Counted from the stretch's first letter, positions 1 through 11,657 are shown. The stretch is DNA of 64,000 nucleotides from Thauera sp. JM12B12 (GCF_039614725.1 NZ_CP154859.1:3410001-3474000); one strand, 5' to 3'. The notes: generated by a model from the letters alone, not told the origin. Made by a program: numbers and translations.

Positions 1-1008
1 CGTGAAGCTGCCGGCCTCGTCACCGTCCTGGTCGAGCAGCGCCACCTCGCCGTAGCGCTGGAAGCGCCGGCCGACGCCGTTGAATTCGGCGAGCGCCTTG
101 ACGATCGCCGCGTCCGGCACCTGCACCTCGGTGGCGACCGCGATCGCGGCCAGTGCGTTGAGCACGTTGTGCATGCCGGGCAGGTTGAGCGTAACCGACA
201 GCCTGGAGGTCGTGCCGTTCACCCGAACGCAGTCGAACAGCATGCGCCCGCCGTCGGCGCGGACGTTCTCGGCGCGGATGTTCGCGCTCCCGGACAGGCC
301 GTAACGCACGATCTGCTTGGACACCTGCGGGATGATCTCGCGCACGTTGGCGTCGTCCTCGCACAGCACCGCGACGCCGTAGAAGGGCAGGCGCTGGAGG
401 AAGTCCACGAAGGCCTGCTTGACGCGGCCAAAGTCGTGCCCGTAGGTGTCCATGTGGTCCGCGTCGATGTTCGTGACCACCGAGATGACCGGATTGAGGA
501 GCAGGAAGGAGGCGTCGGACTCGTCCGCCTCGGCGACCAGGTAGTCGCCGGTGCCCAGACGCGCATTGGCGCCGGCGGCGTTGAGGCGGCCGCCGATGAC
601 GAAGGTGGGGTCGATGCCGCCCTCGGCGAGGATGCTCGCCACCAGCGAGGTGGTAGTGGTCTTGCCATGGGTTCCGGCGATCGCGATGCCATGCTTGAAA
701 CGCATCAGCTCGGCGAGCATCTGCGCGCGCGGCACCACCGGGACATGGCGCTCGCGCGCGGCCAGGACCTCGGGGTTGTCGGCCCTTACCGCCGTCGACA
801 CCACGACCACGTCGGCGTCGGCAACGTTGGTCGCGTCGTGGCCACAGATCACGCGCGCGCCCATCTTCTGCAGGCGGCGGGTGGCGGCATTCTCGCCGAG
901 ATCGGAGCCGCTCACGCGATAGCCCTGGTTGACCAGCACCTCGGCGATGCCGCTCATGCCCGAGCCACCGATGCCGACGAAATGAATGTTCCTGACCTTG
1001 TGCTTCAT
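1..1008 (-). CDS. murC: UDP-N-acetylmuramate--L-alanine ligase MurC (C-terminal part beyond window)
   Basis: Cytoplasmic Mur ligase that adds L-Ala to UDP-MurNAc, the first peptide step of peptidoglycan synthesis. The 336 visible residues start with the Rossmann-like [17 protein letters not shown] motif and continue through the ATP-binding loop [12 protein letters not shown] near residue 110 and the central-domain [10 protein letters not shown] and NIDADHMD motifs. The MurC family is about 460-480 residues, so roughly the last third lies outside the window. The ATG at 1008 overlaps the murG stop by 4 nt (ATGA), indicating translational coupling. It is the last visible gene of the dcw operon; murB/ddl/ftsQAZ would be expected next, but that is not seen. 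Confidence 0.97.
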   Translation of the reverse strand, partial: MKHKVRNIHFVGIGGSGMSGIAEVLVNQGYRVSGSDLGENAATRRLQKMGARVICGHDATNVADADVVVVSTAVRADNPEVLAARERHVPVVPRAQMLAELMRFKHGIAIAGTHGKTTTTSLVASILAEGGIDPTFVIGGRLNAAGANARLGTGDYLVAEADESDASFLLLNPVISVVTNIDADHMDTYGHDFGRVKQAFVDFLQRLPFYGVAVLCEDDANVREIIPQVSKQIVRYGLSGSANIRAENVRADGGRMLFDCVRVNGTTSRLSVTLNLPGMHNVLNALAAIAVATEVQVPDAAIVKALAEFNGVGRRFQRYGEVALLDQDGDEAGSFT

Positions 1009-2075
1009 GTCGCGTCTCCACCGGCCAGTTCGGCGCACGCGTGGGCGACCGCCACCGCGGCCAGCGGCTTGGCGAGCGCCCGTGCGTTGTCGGCCATCTG
1101 CAGCAGCCGGCCGCGGTCCAGGCTGGAAATGATGCCCGCAAGGCGCGCGGGCGAGAGTTCGGTCTGGGGCAGCAGGTAGGCGCCGCCACGGTCGGCGAGG
1201 AAGCGCGCGTTGCCGGTCTGGTGGTCATCCACCGCGTGCGGGAAAGGCACCAGCAGGCTGGCCACGCCCACCGCCGCGAGCTCGGCAACCGTCAGCGCAC
1301 CGGCGCGACAGATCACCAGATCGGCATCGGCGTACGCGCTCGCCATGTCGTCGATGAAGGGCCGCAGCTCGCCCTCGACCTGCACGCGCGCATACGCCGC
1401 GCGCAGCGCCTCGATCTGGCGCTCGCCGGCCTGATGCACCACGAGCGGGCGTTCGTCTGCCCCCAGGCGCGCGAGCGCCTGCGGCACGGTCTCGTTCAGG
1501 GCCGCGGCACCCAGGCTGCCGCCGACCACCAGCACGCGCAACGGACCGCTGCGGCCGGCGTAGCGCTCGGCGGGGGGCGGGACCGCCGCGATGTCTGCGC
1601 GCACCGGGTTGCCCATCCACTCGGCCTCTTCGAGCACATCGGGGAATCCGCTCAGCACGCGGTCGGCCACTTTGGCGAGCACGCGGTTGGCGAGCCCGGC
1701 CACCGAATTCTGTTCGTGCAGCACGAGCGGTCGGCCGAGCAGCGCCGCCATCATGCCGCCGGGGAAGGTGATGTAGCCGCCCATCCCGAGCACCACGTCG
1801 GGACGAATCCGGCGCAGTGCGCGCAGCGCCTGCCAGAAACCCGAAATCAGGCTCGCCGGGAGCAGCAGCTTGCGCAGCAGGCCCTTTCCGCGCAACGCGC
1901 CGAAACGCACCCAGGCGGTCTCGTAGCCACGCTGCGGGACGATGCGCGCCTCCATGCCCTCGGGGTTGCCCATCCACACGATGCGCCAGCCCTTGGCGCG
2001 CAGTTCCTCGGCCACCGCGATGCCGGGGAAGATGTGGCCGCCTGTGCCGCCGGCCATCACCATCAGCGTCTTCAT
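1005..2075 (-). CDS. murG: UDP-GlcNAc:lipid I N-acetylglucosaminyltransferase MurG
   Basis: GT28 glycosyltransferase that adds GlcNAc to lipid I to make lipid II on the inner face of the cytoplasmic membrane. The 356-residue protein has the N-terminal [10 protein letters not shown] loop (residues 8-17), the acceptor-side [10 protein letters not shown] motif and HEQNSVAG. The C-terminal donor-binding part contains [18 protein letters not shown] and [10 protein letters not shown]. Length and motifs are those of a complete enzyme. It overlaps ftsW upstream and murC downstream by 4 nt each, so the start at 2075 is firm. Confidence 0.98.
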   Translation of the reverse strand: MKTLMVMAGGTGGHIFPGIAVAEELRAKGWRIVWMGNPEGMEARIVPQRGYETAWVRFGALRGKGLLRKLLLPASLISGFWQALRALRRIRPDVVLGMGGYITFPGGMMAALLGRPLVLHEQNSVAGLANRVLAKVADRVLSGFPDVLEEAEWMGNPVRADIAAVPPPAERYAGRSGPLRVLVVGGSLGAAALNETVPQALARLGADERPLVVHQAGERQIEALRAAYARVQVEGELRPFIDDMASAYADADLVICRAGALTVAELAAVGVASLLVPFPHAVDDHQTGNARFLADRGGAYLLPQTELSPARLAGIISSLDRGRLLQMADNARALAKPLAAVAVAHACAELAGGDAT

Positions 2076-3301
2076 GTCCGCCCTCCCCGCATGAGCTGGC
2101 GGTTCTCCCAGTCCACACGAAGCAGGATGCCGAGCGCGATGCAGTTGGCGACGATCCCCGAGCCGCCGAAGCTCATCAGCGGCAAGGTCAGGCCCTTGGT
2201 GGGCAGCAGGCCCATGTTGACGCCCATGTTGATGAAGGACTGGATGCCGATCCACAGCCCGATGCCCTGGGCGACCAGGCCGGAGAAATAGCGCTCGAGC
2301 TTGATCGCCTCGCGCCCGATGAGGAAGGCGCGCTGTACCACGAGCGCGAACAGGATCACCACCGTCATCACGCCGACGAAGCCGAGTTCCTCGGCGATCA
2401 CCGCGAGCAGGAAGTCGGTGTGCGCCTCGGGCAGGTAGAAGAGTTTTTCCACGCTGCCGCCAAGGCCGACGCCGAACCACTCCCCGCGCCCGAACGCGAT
2501 CAGCGAATGCGAGAGCTGGTAGCCCTTGCCGAAGGCGTCCTGCCACGGGTCCATGAAGCCGAAGATGCGATCGCGGCGGTAGGGCGAGGTCCAGATCAGG
2601 ATCACGAAGCCGATCACGGCCACCACCGCCAGCAGGACGAACACGCGCACGTTCACGCCGCCGAGGAAGAGCACGCCGAAGGCGATCGTGGTGATCACGA
2701 CGAAGGCGCCGAAGTCGGGCTCGCGCAGCAGCAGGAAGCCGACGAGCAGGATCACCGCCATCATCGGCACGAAACCCTTCACGAAGCTGCCCATGACGTC
2801 GAGCTTGCGCACGGTGTAATCGGCGGCGTAGAGGGCGGCGAAGATCTTCATCAGCTCGGAGGGCTGCAGGTTGACCGGGCCGAGCGACAACCAGCGCTGC
2901 GCGCCATTGACCTCGCGGCCCACGCCGGGGATCAGCACGACGACAAGCAGGACCACGCCGGCGACGAACAGCGCAGGTGCCAGCTGCTGCCAGCGTGCCA
3001 TCGGGAATTGGAAGCACACCAGGCCGAGACCGATGCCGATCGCGAGGAAGATCGCGTGCCGCATCAGGAAGTAGTGCGACTGGTAGCCGGTGAAGCGGCT
3101 GCCCTCGGCGATCGCGATGGAGGCCGAGTACACCATCACCAGGCCGAGCAGCAGCAGGCCGACCGCCGACCAGATCAGCACCAGGTCGAGCTCTCGCGCC
3201 GGCGCGGACTGGCGCGCGAGCCGGTCGGCGGCGGCGCGTGCGGGGTCGGCCTTGCGCTCGGCGCGATGGAACAGGCCGGACAGCGTGCTGGCAAGCTTCA
3301 T
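2072..3301 (-). CDS. ftsW: Septal peptidoglycan glycosyltransferase FtsW (SEDS family)
   Basis: Polytopic SEDS-family membrane protein that polymerises lipid II at the septum with FtsI. The 409-residue product has a short cytoplasmic N-terminus and about ten hydrophobic segments beginning near residue 40. Recognisable motifs are [23 protein letters not shown] (the conserved acidic residue of SEDS enzymes) and the C-terminal [13 protein letters not shown]. Presence between murD and murG, rather than near mrdB, supports FtsW over RodA. The ATG at 3301 overlaps the murD stop by 4 nt. Confidence 0.97.
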   Translation of the reverse strand: MKLASTLSGLFHRAERKADPARAAADRLARQSAPARELDLVLIWSAVGLLLLGLVMVYSASIAIAEGSRFTGYQSHYFLMRHAIFLAIGIGLGLVCFQFPMARWQQLAPALFVAGVVLLVVVLIPGVGREVNGAQRWLSLGPVNLQPSELMKIFAALYAADYTVRKLDVMGSFVKGFVPMMAVILLVGFLLLREPDFGAFVVITTIAFGVLFLGGVNVRVFVLLAVVAVIGFVILIWTSPYRRDRIFGFMDPWQDAFGKGYQLSHSLIAFGRGEWFGVGLGGSVEKLFYLPEAHTDFLLAVIAEELGFVGVMTVVILFALVVQRAFLIGREAIKLERYFSGLVAQGIGLWIGIQSFINMGVNMGLLPTKGLTLPLMSFGGSGIVANCIALGILLRVDWENRQLMRGGRT

Positions 3302-4698
3302 CGCGGCGTCACCTCCGCCAGCCTGCACACGGCGGCGACGAAGACTTCGGCGCGATGGGCGTAGTTGCGGAACATGTCGAGGCTGGCGCAGGCGGGCGAC
3401 AGCAGCACCGCATCGCCCGGCCGGGCGAGGGCATTCGCGCGCAGGACCGCGGCGTCGAGATCGGCGGCATGCTCGAGCACGACGCCACGACCGGCAGCCA
3501 CCGCCTCGATGCGCTGGGCGTCGCGCCCGATGAGCACGACGGCGCGTGCCTTGCGCGCGAACGCCTCGGCGAGCGGCGAGAAATCCTGGCCCTTGCCGTC
3601 GCCACCGGCGATCAGGACCACCGGGCAATCCATGCCGTCGAGCGCCGCCACCGTCGCGCCGACGTTGGTGCCCTTCGAGTCGTCGTAAAAGCGGACGCCA
3701 TCCACGCGCTCGGCGACCAGTTCGACACGGTGCGGCAGACCGCGGAAGGCGAGCAGCCCATTGATCAGACGACGCGGCTGGATCCCCAGGCCGCCCTCGC
3801 ACAGCGCCAGCGCCGCCAGCGCGTTGGCGGCGTTGTGGCGGCCGGCAAGCGGCAGCTCGGCAAGCGCGAGCAGGCGCTCGTCGCCGCGCATCAGCCAGGT
3901 CCCGCCCTCGGCGTCGACGAGGCCGTAGTCGTGCGGGCCGGCGGGCTGAGAGGTACCGAAACGGATGATGGACCGACCCGGCAGCGCCATCGCCGCCACG
4001 CGCGGATCGTCGCGGTTCAGCACCTGCACACCGTCGCCCTGGAAGATCGCCGCCTTGGTGGCGGCGTACTCGGCGAGGTCTGCGTAGCGATCGAGATGGT
4101 CGTCGGTCACGTTGAGCACGGTCGCTGCCGCGGCATCGAGCCCGCGCATGGTCTCGATCTGGAAACTGGAGAGCTCGAGCACCCAGCAAGCGGGCAGCTC
4201 GGCGCCAATCTCGAGACGCTCCATGAGCACGTCGAGGGCCGCAGGGCTGATGTTGCCGGCGGCGACCGCATCCACGCCGGCCGACTGCGCGAGCGCGGCG
4301 GTGAGCGCGGTGGTGGTGGTCTTGCCGTTGGTGCCGGTGATGGCCAGGATGCGCGTGTTCGCGCGTACGCCAAGCTCGTCGAGCGCCTGGGCGAGCAGGC
4401 TCATCTCGCCCGTGATCTGCAGGCCGCGCCGGCGCGCCTCGGCGGCGATGCCGACGCGCGGATCGAGCCCGGGGCTGAGCGCCACCAGCTCGACGCCCTC
4501 GAGCACCTCGGCACCGAAGCTGCCGGCGACGAGCTCGGCGAGCGGCGCGTCCGCACGCAGCGCATCCAGCCCGGGTGGGTTGGAGCGGCTGTCGGCGACG
4601 CGCACGCGCGCACCGCGCAATGCGCACCAGCGCGCCATGGCCAGGCCCGACTCGCCGAGCCCGAGAACGAGGACGTGTTTTCCGGTCAGTGCGCTCAT
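3298..4698 (-). CDS. murD: UDP-N-acetylmuramoylalanine--D-glutamate ligase MurD
   Basis: Adds D-Glu to UDP-MurNAc-L-Ala in the cytoplasm. The 466-residue sequence has the N-terminal [15 protein letters not shown] nucleotide-fold motif, the P-loop [11 protein letters not shown], the [10 protein letters not shown] motif and a C-terminal domain with [13 protein letters not shown] and [12 protein letters not shown]. These are the standard MurD signatures at standard length. The start at 4698 overlaps the mraY stop by 4 nt and the gene end overlaps ftsW by 4 nt. Confidence 0.98.
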   Translation of the reverse strand: MSALTGKHVLVLGLGESGLAMARWCALRGARVRVADSRSNPPGLDALRADAPLAELVAGSFGAEVLEGVELVALSPGLDPRVGIAAEARRRGLQITGEMSLLAQALDELGVRANTRILAITGTNGKTTTTALTAALAQSAGVDAVAAGNISPAALDVLMERLEIGAELPACWVLELSSFQIETMRGLDAAAATVLNVTDDHLDRYADLAEYAATKAAIFQGDGVQVLNRDDPRVAAMALPGRSIIRFGTSQPAGPHDYGLVDAEGGTWLMRGDERLLALAELPLAGRHNAANALAALALCEGGLGIQPRRLINGLLAFRGLPHRVELVAERVDGVRFYDDSKGTNVGATVAALDGMDCPVVLIAGGDGKGQDFSPLAEAFARKARAVVLIGRDAQRIEAVAAGRGVVLEHAADLDAAVLRANALARPGDAVLLSPACASLDMFRNYAHRAEVFVAAVCRLAEVTPR

Positions 4699-5783
4699 CG
4701 CAGTTTCAGCGTCGACAGCCCGAACAGCACCAGCATGATGGTGATGATCCAGAAACGGACCACGACCTGCGTCTCCTTCCAGCCGCCGAGTTCGTAGTGA
4801 TGGTGCAGCGGCGCCATGCGGAAGATGCGTTTGCCGCCGGTGGCCTTGAAGTACAGCACCTGAACCATCACCGACAGGGTCTCGGCGACGAACAGGCCGC
4901 CCATGATGAAGAGCACGATCTCCTGGCGCACGATGACGGCGATCGTGCCGAGCGCGGCGCCGAGCGCGAGCGCACCGACGTCGCCCATGAAGACCTCGGC
5001 CGGATAGGCGTTGAACCACAGAAAACCGAGGCCGGCGCCGCAGATCGCGCCGCAGAACACCGCCAGCTCGCCCGCGCCGGCGACATAGGGCACGCCGAGG
5101 TACTTCGAGAAGCCCACGTGACCGGCGACGTAGGCGAAGATCGCCAGTGCCCCGGCCACCATCACCGTCGGCATGATCGCCAGGCCGTCGAGGCCGTCGG
5201 TGAGGTTCACCGCGTGGCTGGTGCCGTTGATGACGAAATAGGTCAGCGCGATGAAGCCGAAGATGCCCAGCGGATAGGCCACGGCCTTGAAGAAGGGCAC
5301 GATCAGCTCGGTCTCGGCCGGCGTGCTCGCGGTGAAACCCAGATAGATCGCCGCCGCGAGCGCGATCGCCGAGGTCCACAGGTACTTCCAGCGACTCGCC
5401 AGCCCCTTCGGATCGCGATGCACGACCTTGCGCCAGTCATCGACCCAGCCCACCGCGCCAAAGCCCACGGTAACGAGCAGGGTCACCCACACGTAGTCGT
5501 TGCGGAGATCACCCCACAGCAGGATGGTGACGCCGATCGCGATCAGGATCAGCGCGCCGCCCATGGTCGGCGTGCCGGCCTTGGTGAGGTGCGACTTGGG
5601 ACCATCGTCGCGCACCGCCTGACCGATCTTCTTGGCGGCGAGCCAGCGGATGACCGCGGGGCCGGCGATCAGCGAGATCGCCAGCGCGGTGAGGGCGGCG
5701 AGCACCGTCCGCAGCGTGATGTAGCCGAAGACGTTGAAGCCACGAATGTCCTGGCCGAGCCAGAGAGCAAGTTCCAACAGCAT
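4695..5783 (-). CDS. mraY: Phospho-N-acetylmuramoyl-pentapeptide transferase MraY
   Basis: Integral membrane enzyme that transfers phospho-MurNAc-pentapeptide to undecaprenyl phosphate, forming lipid I. The 362 residues contain about ten membrane segments and the MraY motifs [12 protein letters not shown], the Asp-rich [19 protein letters not shown] with catalytic aspartates, and the histidine cluster [12 protein letters not shown] chose the ATG at 5783 ([10 protein letters not shown]), the usual family N-terminus; it follows the murF stop after one nucleotide. An in-frame start 48 nt upstream would lie inside murF and lengthen the protein atypically. Confidence 0.97.
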   Translation of the reverse strand: MLLELALWLGQDIRGFNVFGYITLRTVLAALTALAISLIAGPAVIRWLAAKKIGQAVRDDGPKSHLTKAGTPTMGGALILIAIGVTILLWGDLRNDYVWVTLLVTVGFGAVGWVDDWRKVVHRDPKGLASRWKYLWTSAIALAAAIYLGFTASTPAETELIVPFFKAVAYPLGIFGFIALTYFVINGTSHAVNLTDGLDGLAIMPTVMVAGALAIFAYVAGHVGFSKYLGVPYVAGAGELAVFCGAICGAGLGFLWFNAYPAEVFMGDVGALALGAALGTIAVIVRQEIVLFIMGGLFVAETLSVMVQVLYFKATGGKRIFRMAPLHHHYELGGWKETQVVVRFWIITIMLVLFGLSTLKLR

Positions 5784-5784
5784 G

Positions 5785-7197
5785 TCAGGAGCCGGTTCCG
5801 TTCGAAGGGGCGGAATTGTGCATTGCCGCAAGCGCGTCCGCCACCCTTTCCATACGCATGAAACGCGAGCCTTTCACCAGCACCACCGAATCCGCATCCA
5901 GGCGCGGCGCAAGCACTTTCACCAGCGCCTCGGGAGACGCGAAATGGTGCCCGCCCTCGCCGAAATTGCGCACCGCCACGGCAGTCATCTCACCGAGGGC
6001 GAAGAGGCCGTCGACCCCCTTGCTCTTGGCGTAGCCGCCGACCTCGTCGTGCACCTGGGCGCTGATCTCGCCGACCTCGCCCATGTCGCCCAGCACCAGC
6101 CAGGTGTGGCCGGGCATGGACGCGAGCACGTCGATGCCGGCGCGCACCGAATCAGGATTGGCGTTGTAGGAATCGTCGAGGATCAAGGCGCCGTTCGGTC
6201 CCGCGCGTCGCTGCAACCGACCCCGCGTACCGGCAAACTCGCCCAGCCCCTCGGTCACCGCCTCCGGCGTCACCCCTGCCGCGAGGCAGGCCGCCGCCGC
6301 CGCCACCGCGTTGCGCGCATTGTGCAGACCCGGCACCTGCAGGGCGAACGCGATCGCCCCCTGGGGGGTGTCGAGTTCGAGCCGCGAGCCGAGGCCGCGC
6401 AGGGTACACCGGCCATGGACATCGGCTGCGCGATCGATACCGAATGTCACAATCGGACGCCCGGAGTTGAGCTCATGCCAGTAGGCCGCATGGGGATCGT
6501 CCGCATTGATCAGCGCAATGCCCGCCGCCCCAAGGCCGCCATAGATCGCGCCTTTCTCGCGCGCGACGTCCTCGACCGTGCCCAAGCCCTGCAGGTGCGC
6601 GCGCTGGGCGTTGTTCACCAGGGCTACGGTGGGCTGCGCGAGCCCGCTCAGGTAGGCGATCTCATCCGGGCGGTTCATGCCCATCTCGATCACCGCCGCG
6701 CGGTGGAAGTCGCGCAGCTCGAGCAGGGTGAGCGGCACGCCGATGTCGTTGTTGAGATTGCCGCGGGTCGCGAGCACGGACTCCTCGCCGAAGCCCTCGC
6801 GGCGCGACTGCGCCCGCAGCACGGCCGCACACATTTCCTTGACGGTGGTCTTGCCGTTGCTGCCGGTGACGCCGATAACCGGCATCGCGAAGCGCGCGCG
6901 CCAGGCCGCCGCGAGCGTCCCCAGGGCGAGACGGGTGTCGTCCACGACCAGCAGCGGCAGGCCTGCATCGCCCTGACCGACTGCCCAGGCCGAGTCGACC
7001 ATCGCTGCAGCGGCGCCGGCGCGGGCCGCTGCAGCCACGAAGTCGTGGCCGTCGAAGCGCTCGCCGCGCAGGGCGACGAAGAGCTGGCCGGGAGCGATGG
7101 CGCGGCTGTCCGTGCCCACGCTCTCAAACCGCGCCAGCGCCGTGAACTGCGCACCATGCGCGACAAGCGCGCGCGCCGCGTCGTGCAGCGTCATCAT
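5785..7197 (-). CDS. murF: UDP-MurNAc-tripeptide--D-alanyl-D-alanine ligase MurF
   Basis: Completes the cytoplasmic pentapeptide by adding D-Ala-D-Ala. The 470-residue protein shows the N-terminal domain motifs [14 protein letters not shown] and ERFDGHDF, the P-loop [13 protein letters not shown], the adjacent [14 protein letters not shown] and EMGMN motifs, and the C-terminal [10 protein letters not shown] and [14 protein letters not shown] stretch. It overlaps the murE stop by 4 nt at 7194-7197. A second ATG directly follows (7194), so the exact first residue is ambiguous by one codon; the overlap favours 7197. Confidence 0.97.
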   Translation of the reverse strand: MMTLHDAARALVAHGAQFTALARFESVGTDSRAIAPGQLFVALRGERFDGHDFVAAAARAGAAAAMVDSAWAVGQGDAGLPLLVVDDTRLALGTLAAAWRARFAMPVIGVTGSNGKTTVKEMCAAVLRAQSRREGFGEESVLATRGNLNNDIGVPLTLLELRDFHRAAVIEMGMNRPDEIAYLSGLAQPTVALVNNAQRAHLQGLGTVEDVAREKGAIYGGLGAAGIALINADDPHAAYWHELNSGRPIVTFGIDRAADVHGRCTLRGLGSRLELDTPQGAIAFALQVPGLHNARNAVAAAAACLAAGVTPEAVTEGLGEFAGTRGRLQRRAGPNGALILDDSYNANPDSVRAGIDVLASMPGHTWLVLGDMGEVGEISAQVHDEVGGYAKSKGVDGLFALGEMTAVAVRNFGEGGHHFASPEALVKVLAPRLDADSVVLVKGSRFMRMERVADALAAMHNSAPSNGTGS

Positions 7198-8699
7198 TGT
7201 CCTTTCCTCCCCGACTGCCAGCCACGCAGCGCCACGCGCGCCTGCTCCAGATCGGAGAACGGCAGCCGCTGGCCGAGAATCTCCTGGTAGGGCTCGTGCC
7301 CCTTGCCGGCGATCAGTACGACATCGTCCGCCCCCGCCTCGCGGACTGCGCGCTCGATCGCCTGCGCGCGGTCGATCACCTGCTCGGCTGCGGGCCCGGC
7401 GCCAGCCGCGATCGCGGCGATGATGCGCGACGGATCCTCGGAGCGCGGATTGTCGCTGGTGATCACGACGCGATCGGCGAGCCCACGTGCAATCTCGCCC
7501 ATCATCGGGCGCTTGCCCGGGTCGCGATCGCCCCCGCAGCCGAACACGCACACCAGACGGCCGCCGCGCGTGCGCACGGTGGCGCGCAGGGCTTCGAGCA
7601 CCTTCGCGAGCGCATCGGGCGAATGCGCGTAGTCGATGACGACGAGCGGCTCGCACACGCCACCGACGAGCTGCATGCGTCCGAGCGGAGGGACCAGGCG
7701 CGAGAGCACGGAAGCCAGGCTGTCGAAGTCGGCACCGCGGGCGAGCAGCGCGCCTGCCACCGCGACGAGATTGGACACGTTGAACGGTGCCACCATGCGC
7801 ACGTTGACGTCCGCCTCGCCACCTTGCCAGCTCAGTGCGAAACGCAGCCCGGCGGGCGCCGCCTGCAGGCGATCGGCGTGCAGCACGCGGGCACCGGGGA
7901 CGGCGTCCACATTCGCGCCGTGCAGCGTGCACGCGATCACCTCGCGCCCCTCTCCGACCAGACGGCGGGCCAGCATCAGGCCGAAGGGGTCGTCGATGTT
8001 GATGACGCTGGTGCGTAGCTCGGGCCGGGCGAACAGGCGCGCCTTCGCCCCGCCGTAGGCCTCCATGGTTCCGTGGTAGTCGAGGTGGTCGCGACTGAGG
8101 TTGGTGAACACGGCGACGTCGAACTGCGCGCCGTTCACCCTGCCCTGGTCGAGACCGATGGATGAAACCTCCATGGCCGCAGCGCTTGCGCCCGCTGCCC
8201 GGAACCGTGCAAGCCAGCGATGAAGCTCGAGCGCATCGGGCGTGGTGTTGACACCCTCCTCGAGCGCATCCGGGAAGCCGCAGCCGAGCGTACCGACGAT
8301 GCCGCAGCGCTCGCCGCTTTCGCCGAACGCGCGCGCCAGCATCTGGGTGACCGTGGTCTTGCCGTTGGTACCCGTCACGCCGGCGAGCCAGAGGGACTCC
8401 GAGGGCCGCCCATGGATCTCGTGCGCCAGATGGCCGGCGAGCTCACGCAGTCCGGTGACGCCACAGCCCGGTATCGCCGGGGGCTCGGGAGCGAAGCCGT
8501 CGCCGTCCTCCCAGAGCACGGCCGCCGCGCCGCGCGCGACCGCATCGCCGAGGTAGCGCCGACCGTCGGTGCGCTGGCCGGGCCAGGCGGCAAAGACACA
8601 GCCGGGCCCCACCTTGCGCGAATCGGCGGTGATGTCGTGCGCGACGGCGCCCTGCGAGCGCAGGTGCTCGAGGAGCGACAAGGCCTGTGCTGCGCTCAC
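7194..8699 (-). CDS. murE: UDP-MurNAc-L-Ala-D-Glu--meso-DAP ligase MurE
   Basis: Adds the third peptide residue, expected to be meso-diaminopimelate. The 501-residue protein has TADSRKVGPGCVFAA at the N-terminus, the P-loop [14 protein letters not shown], the carbamylated-lysine region NLSRDHLDYHG, FGCGGDRDPGKRP, and the DNPRSEDP motif. DNPR is the known signature for meso-DAP (rather than lysine) specificity. The gene uses a GTG start at 8699 that overlaps the ftsI TGA stop (GTGA), one of two GTG-initiated overlaps in this operon. Confidence 0.97.
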   Translation of the reverse strand: MSAAQALSLLEHLRSQGAVAHDITADSRKVGPGCVFAAWPGQRTDGRRYLGDAVARGAAAVLWEDGDGFAPEPPAIPGCGVTGLRELAGHLAHEIHGRPSESLWLAGVTGTNGKTTVTQMLARAFGESGERCGIVGTLGCGFPDALEEGVNTTPDALELHRWLARFRAAGASAAAMEVSSIGLDQGRVNGAQFDVAVFTNLSRDHLDYHGTMEAYGGAKARLFARPELRTSVINIDDPFGLMLARRLVGEGREVIACTLHGANVDAVPGARVLHADRLQAAPAGLRFALSWQGGEADVNVRMVAPFNVSNLVAVAGALLARGADFDSLASVLSRLVPPLGRMQLVGGVCEPLVVIDYAHSPDALAKVLEALRATVRTRGGRLVCVFGCGGDRDPGKRPMMGEIARGLADRVVITSDNPRSEDPSRIIAAIAAGAGPAAEQVIDRAQAIERAVREAGADDVVLIAGKGHEPYQEILGQRLPFSDLEQARVALRGWQSGRKGQ

Positions 8700-10459
8700 A
8701 TGTTCTCCCGACTGGTGGCGGCAGCAGCCTCGTCGGCGGTGCGGCGGGCGAGCTGCAGCGGCGTGAGCGGCACGTCGGGCGCGACGCCGAGCGCGCGCAG
8801 CGATCCCTCGGTGATGCGCGAGAACACCGGCGCCGCCACCGTGCCGCCGAAATACTGGCCTGCGGACGGCTCGTCGATCATCACCGCGACCACGATGCGC
8901 GGATTGGTCGCGGGCGCAAAGCCGACGAAGGACGACACGTACTTGCGTGCATAGCGACCAGCCTCGAGCTTGTGCGCGGTCCCGGTCTTGCCCGCCACGG
9001 TATAACCCGGCACCTGGGCGCGCGGTGCCGTGCCGCCGGGACCCGCCGCCATCGCCAGCACGGTGCGCATCTGGCGCGCGGTCTCGGCGGAGAACACCCG
9101 GCGGCCCGAGGACGGCACGCCGTCGACGCGGGTGAGCGAAAGGGGGACGAGCTCGCCATCGCGTGCGAACACCATGTAGGCACGGGCCATCTGGATCAGG
9201 CTGGTGGAGATGCCATGGCCGTAGGACATGGTCGCCTGCTCGATCGGACGCCAGCTCTTCGCAGGACGCAGGCGACCGGAGGTCTCGCCCGGGAAGCCCA
9301 GATTGAGCTGCGTACCGAAGCCGAGCTGATCGAACAGATGCCACATCTCGTCGGGACTGAACTGCTGCGCCATCTTGACGGTGCCGATGTTCGACGACTT
9401 CTGCACCACCTCGGCCATGGTCATCATGCCGTGACGCTTGGTGTCCGAGATCGTCGCCGTGCCGATCGTCATGCGGCCGTTGCCAGTGTCGATCGGGGTA
9501 TCCACACGTACCTTGCCGCGCTCGAGCGCAAGCGCGGCGATGAAGGGCTTCATGACCGACCCCGGCTCGAAGGCGTCGGTGAACACCCGGTTGCGCAGTT
9601 GTGCACCGCTGAGGTTGGAGCGGTTGTTGGGGTTGAAGGTGGGCGCGTTGGCGAGGGCGAGGATCTCGCCGCTGCGCGCGTCGAGCACGACCACCGCGCC
9701 GGCCTGCGCCTTGTGCTGATGCATCGCGTCACGCAAGGCGGACCACGCCAGGTATTGAATCTTGCCGTCGATCGACAGCGCGACGTCCTCGCCGTCGCGC
9801 GGCGGGCGGATGGCCTCGACGTCCTCGACGATCTGGCCACGCCGGTCCTTGATCACGCGACGCACGCCGGGCCGGCCCGAGAGACGCTTGTCGAAGGCGA
9901 GCTCGATACCCTCCTGGCCCTTGTCCTCGACATCGGTGAAACCGAGGATGTGGGCCATCACCTCGCCGCCGGGATAGTAGCGACGGTACTCCTGCTGCTG
10001 ATGGATCCCGGGCAGGCGCAGGGCGGCGACCTCCTGGGCAATCTCGGGCGGCACCTGCCGCTTGAGGTAGGCGAAGTCGCGCCCGGTCGCGAGCCGGTTG
10101 TTGAGCTCCTTGACATCCATCTCGAGCAGACGGGCGAGCTCCCGCGCCTGCGCGGGCTCGAGCTGGGCATCCGGTGGAATCGCCCACACCGATCGCACGG
10201 GCGTGCTCACCGCGAGGATGTCGCCATGGCGGTCGGTGATGCGCCCCCGGGTGGCCGGCACCTCGAGGGTACGGGCGTAGCGCGACTCACCCTTGGCCTG
10301 GAGGAAATCGTCGTTCACGCCCTGCAGATACAGCGCACGCCCGGTGAGCGCGAGCGAGCAGCCCATGAGCGCGAGCATGACCACGCGCGAACGCCACGCG
10401 GGCAGCTCACGCTTGAGCAAGGGGTTGTGATTGAACGTGACGGTACGCTGTTTCTTCAT
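8696..10459 (-). CDS. ftsI: Septal penicillin-binding protein 3, FtsI
   Basis: Class B PBP, the septal transpeptidase partner of FtsW. The 587-residue protein has a short cytoplasmic tail, one membrane anchor at about residues 25-45, a periplasmic pedestal domain starting around RGRITDRHGDILA, and a transpeptidase domain with the active-site SXXK motif (EPGSVMKPF), the SXN motif (KSSNIG) and KTG (VAGKTGTAHK). All three catalytic motifs are intact. The ATG at 10459 overlaps the ftsL stop; the gene ends with the GTGA overlap to murE. Confidence 0.98.
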   Translation of the reverse strand: MKKQRTVTFNHNPLLKRELPAWRSRVVMLALMGCSLALTGRALYLQGVNDDFLQAKGESRYARTLEVPATRGRITDRHGDILAVSTPVRSVWAIPPDAQLEPAQARELARLLEMDVKELNNRLATGRDFAYLKRQVPPEIAQEVAALRLPGIHQQQEYRRYYPGGEVMAHILGFTDVEDKGQEGIELAFDKRLSGRPGVRRVIKDRRGQIVEDVEAIRPPRDGEDVALSIDGKIQYLAWSALRDAMHQHKAQAGAVVVLDARSGEILALANAPTFNPNNRSNLSGAQLRNRVFTDAFEPGSVMKPFIAALALERGKVRVDTPIDTGNGRMTIGTATISDTKRHGMMTMAEVVQKSSNIGTVKMAQQFSPDEMWHLFDQLGFGTQLNLGFPGETSGRLRPAKSWRPIEQATMSYGHGISTSLIQMARAYMVFARDGELVPLSLTRVDGVPSSGRRVFSAETARQMRTVLAMAAGPGGTAPRAQVPGYTVAGKTGTAHKLEAGRYARKYVSSFVGFAPATNPRIVVAVMIDEPSAGQYFGGTVAAPVFSRITEGSLRALGVAPDVPLTPLQLARRTADEAAAATSRENM

Positions 10460-10722
10460 GATTGCGGCTCCACCACGAGCACCTGGCCCTGAGGGGGCTG
10501 GCGCATGCCCAACTTCTCGCGCGCCAGCTTCTCGACCCGGCCATGAGTGGCCCAGGTACTCTGCTCGAGCTGGAGCCGACCCCACTCCACCTCGAGCGCC
10601 TGCGCGCGCGACTGCTCCCGCTCGTATGCGGCGTACAGTCGACGCGACTGATGCTGCGCCGCCACCACGCCGAGCGCGCTGGCGACGACGAGCGCCACAA
10701 GCACCGCATCGGCGCGGATCAT
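10456..10722 (-). CDS. ftsL: Cell division protein FtsL
   Basis: Small bitopic divisome protein that pairs with FtsB and FtsQ to control FtsWI activation. The 88 residues comprise an N-terminal transmembrane helix (about 5-22) and a periplasmic coiled-coil segment rich in Glu, Arg, Gln and Leu, ending in [14 protein letters not shown], typical of FtsL. Identity rests on size, topology and its position between rsmH and ftsI. It overlaps both neighbours by 4 nt. Confidence 0.95.
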   Translation of the reverse strand: MIRADAVLVALVVASALGVVAAQHQSRRLYAAYEREQSRAQALEVEWGRLQLEQSTWATHGRVEKLAREKLGMRQPPQGQVLVVEPQS

Positions 10723-11657
10723 GCCGGCGCCTCCGTGCGCTCGGCCACCCGCATCACCGCACTGCGGGCACGCGGATTGGCAGCCACCTCGACCTCGCCC
10801 GGACGCACGGCCTTGCCGACCAGGCGCAAACGCGGTGCGGGGAGGTCCGCCGCCCGCACGGGCAGGCGGCGCGGCAACACCGGCGGACGCGACGCATCAC
10901 GCATGAAGCGCTTCACGATGCGATCCTCGAGCGAATGAAAGCTGATCACCGCCAGGCGCCCGCCCGGTCGCAGGCGGCTCACGCAGTCGGGCAACACGCG
11001 CGTCAGCTCCTCGAGCTCCTGATTGATGAAAATCCGAAGAGCCTGGAAGGTACGTGTCGCCGGGTGCTGCCCCGGCTCGCGTGTGCGGACCGCCTTTTCC
11101 ACGAGCGCGGCAAGTTGTCCAGTGGTTGCGACAGCCCCCCCTGCCCGAGCAGCTGCAATCGCCTTTGCAATCGCATGAGCAAACCGTTCCTCTCCATAAT
11201 CCCTGATGACCTCCGTGATCTGACCGACGGTCGCGTCCGCCAGCCAATCCGCCGCGGTCTGCCCGCGGCTGGTATCCATGCGCATGTCGAGCGGCGCATC
11301 GAAGCGAAAGCTCATGCCACGCGCGGCATCGTCGAGCTGGGGTGACGACACCCCCAAATCCAGCAGTACGCCATCCACTACATCCACACCGAGCTGCCCG
11401 AGCGCCTCGTCGAGCGCACTGAACGCCGAATGCACCAGCGTCAGCCGGGCGTCGCCGATCCCCTGCCCCGATGCGATCGCCGCCGGATCGCGGTCGAACG
11501 CAATCAACTTGCCGGCCGGCCCGAGGCGCTCGAGGATTGCCCGGCTATGGCCGCCGCGCCCGAAGGTGCCGTCGACATAGACGCCGTCGGCACGGATCGC
11601 GAGCGCGTCGACTGCCTCGGCGAGCAGGACGCTGACGTGTGGCTGCGCCGCGCTCAC
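10719..11657 (-). CDS. rsmH: 16S rRNA (cytosine1402-N4)-methyltransferase RsmH
   Basis: SAM-dependent enzyme (formerly MraW) that makes m4C1402 in the decoding centre of 16S rRNA. The 312 residues show the start [13 protein letters not shown], the SAM-binding loop [10 protein letters not shown], the [12 protein letters not shown] motif and the C-terminal [16 protein letters not shown] chose the GTG at 11657 because it gives the GTGA overlap with the mraZ stop and the family-typical N-terminus; a longer in-frame extension would lie inside mraZ. Confidence 0.97.
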   Translation of the reverse strand: MSAAQPHVSVLLAEAVDALAIRADGVYVDGTFGRGGHSRAILERLGPAGKLIAFDRDPAAIASGQGIGDARLTLVHSAFSALDEALGQLGVDVVDGVLLDLGVSSPQLDDAARGMSFRFDAPLDMRMDTSRGQTAADWLADATVGQITEVIRDYGEERFAHAIAKAIAAARAGGAVATTGQLAALVEKAVRTREPGQHPATRTFQALRIFINQELEELTRVLPDCVSRLRPGGRLAVISFHSLEDRIVKRFMRDASRPPVLPRRLPVRAADLPAPRLRLVGKAVRPGEVEVAANPRARSAVMRVAERTEAPA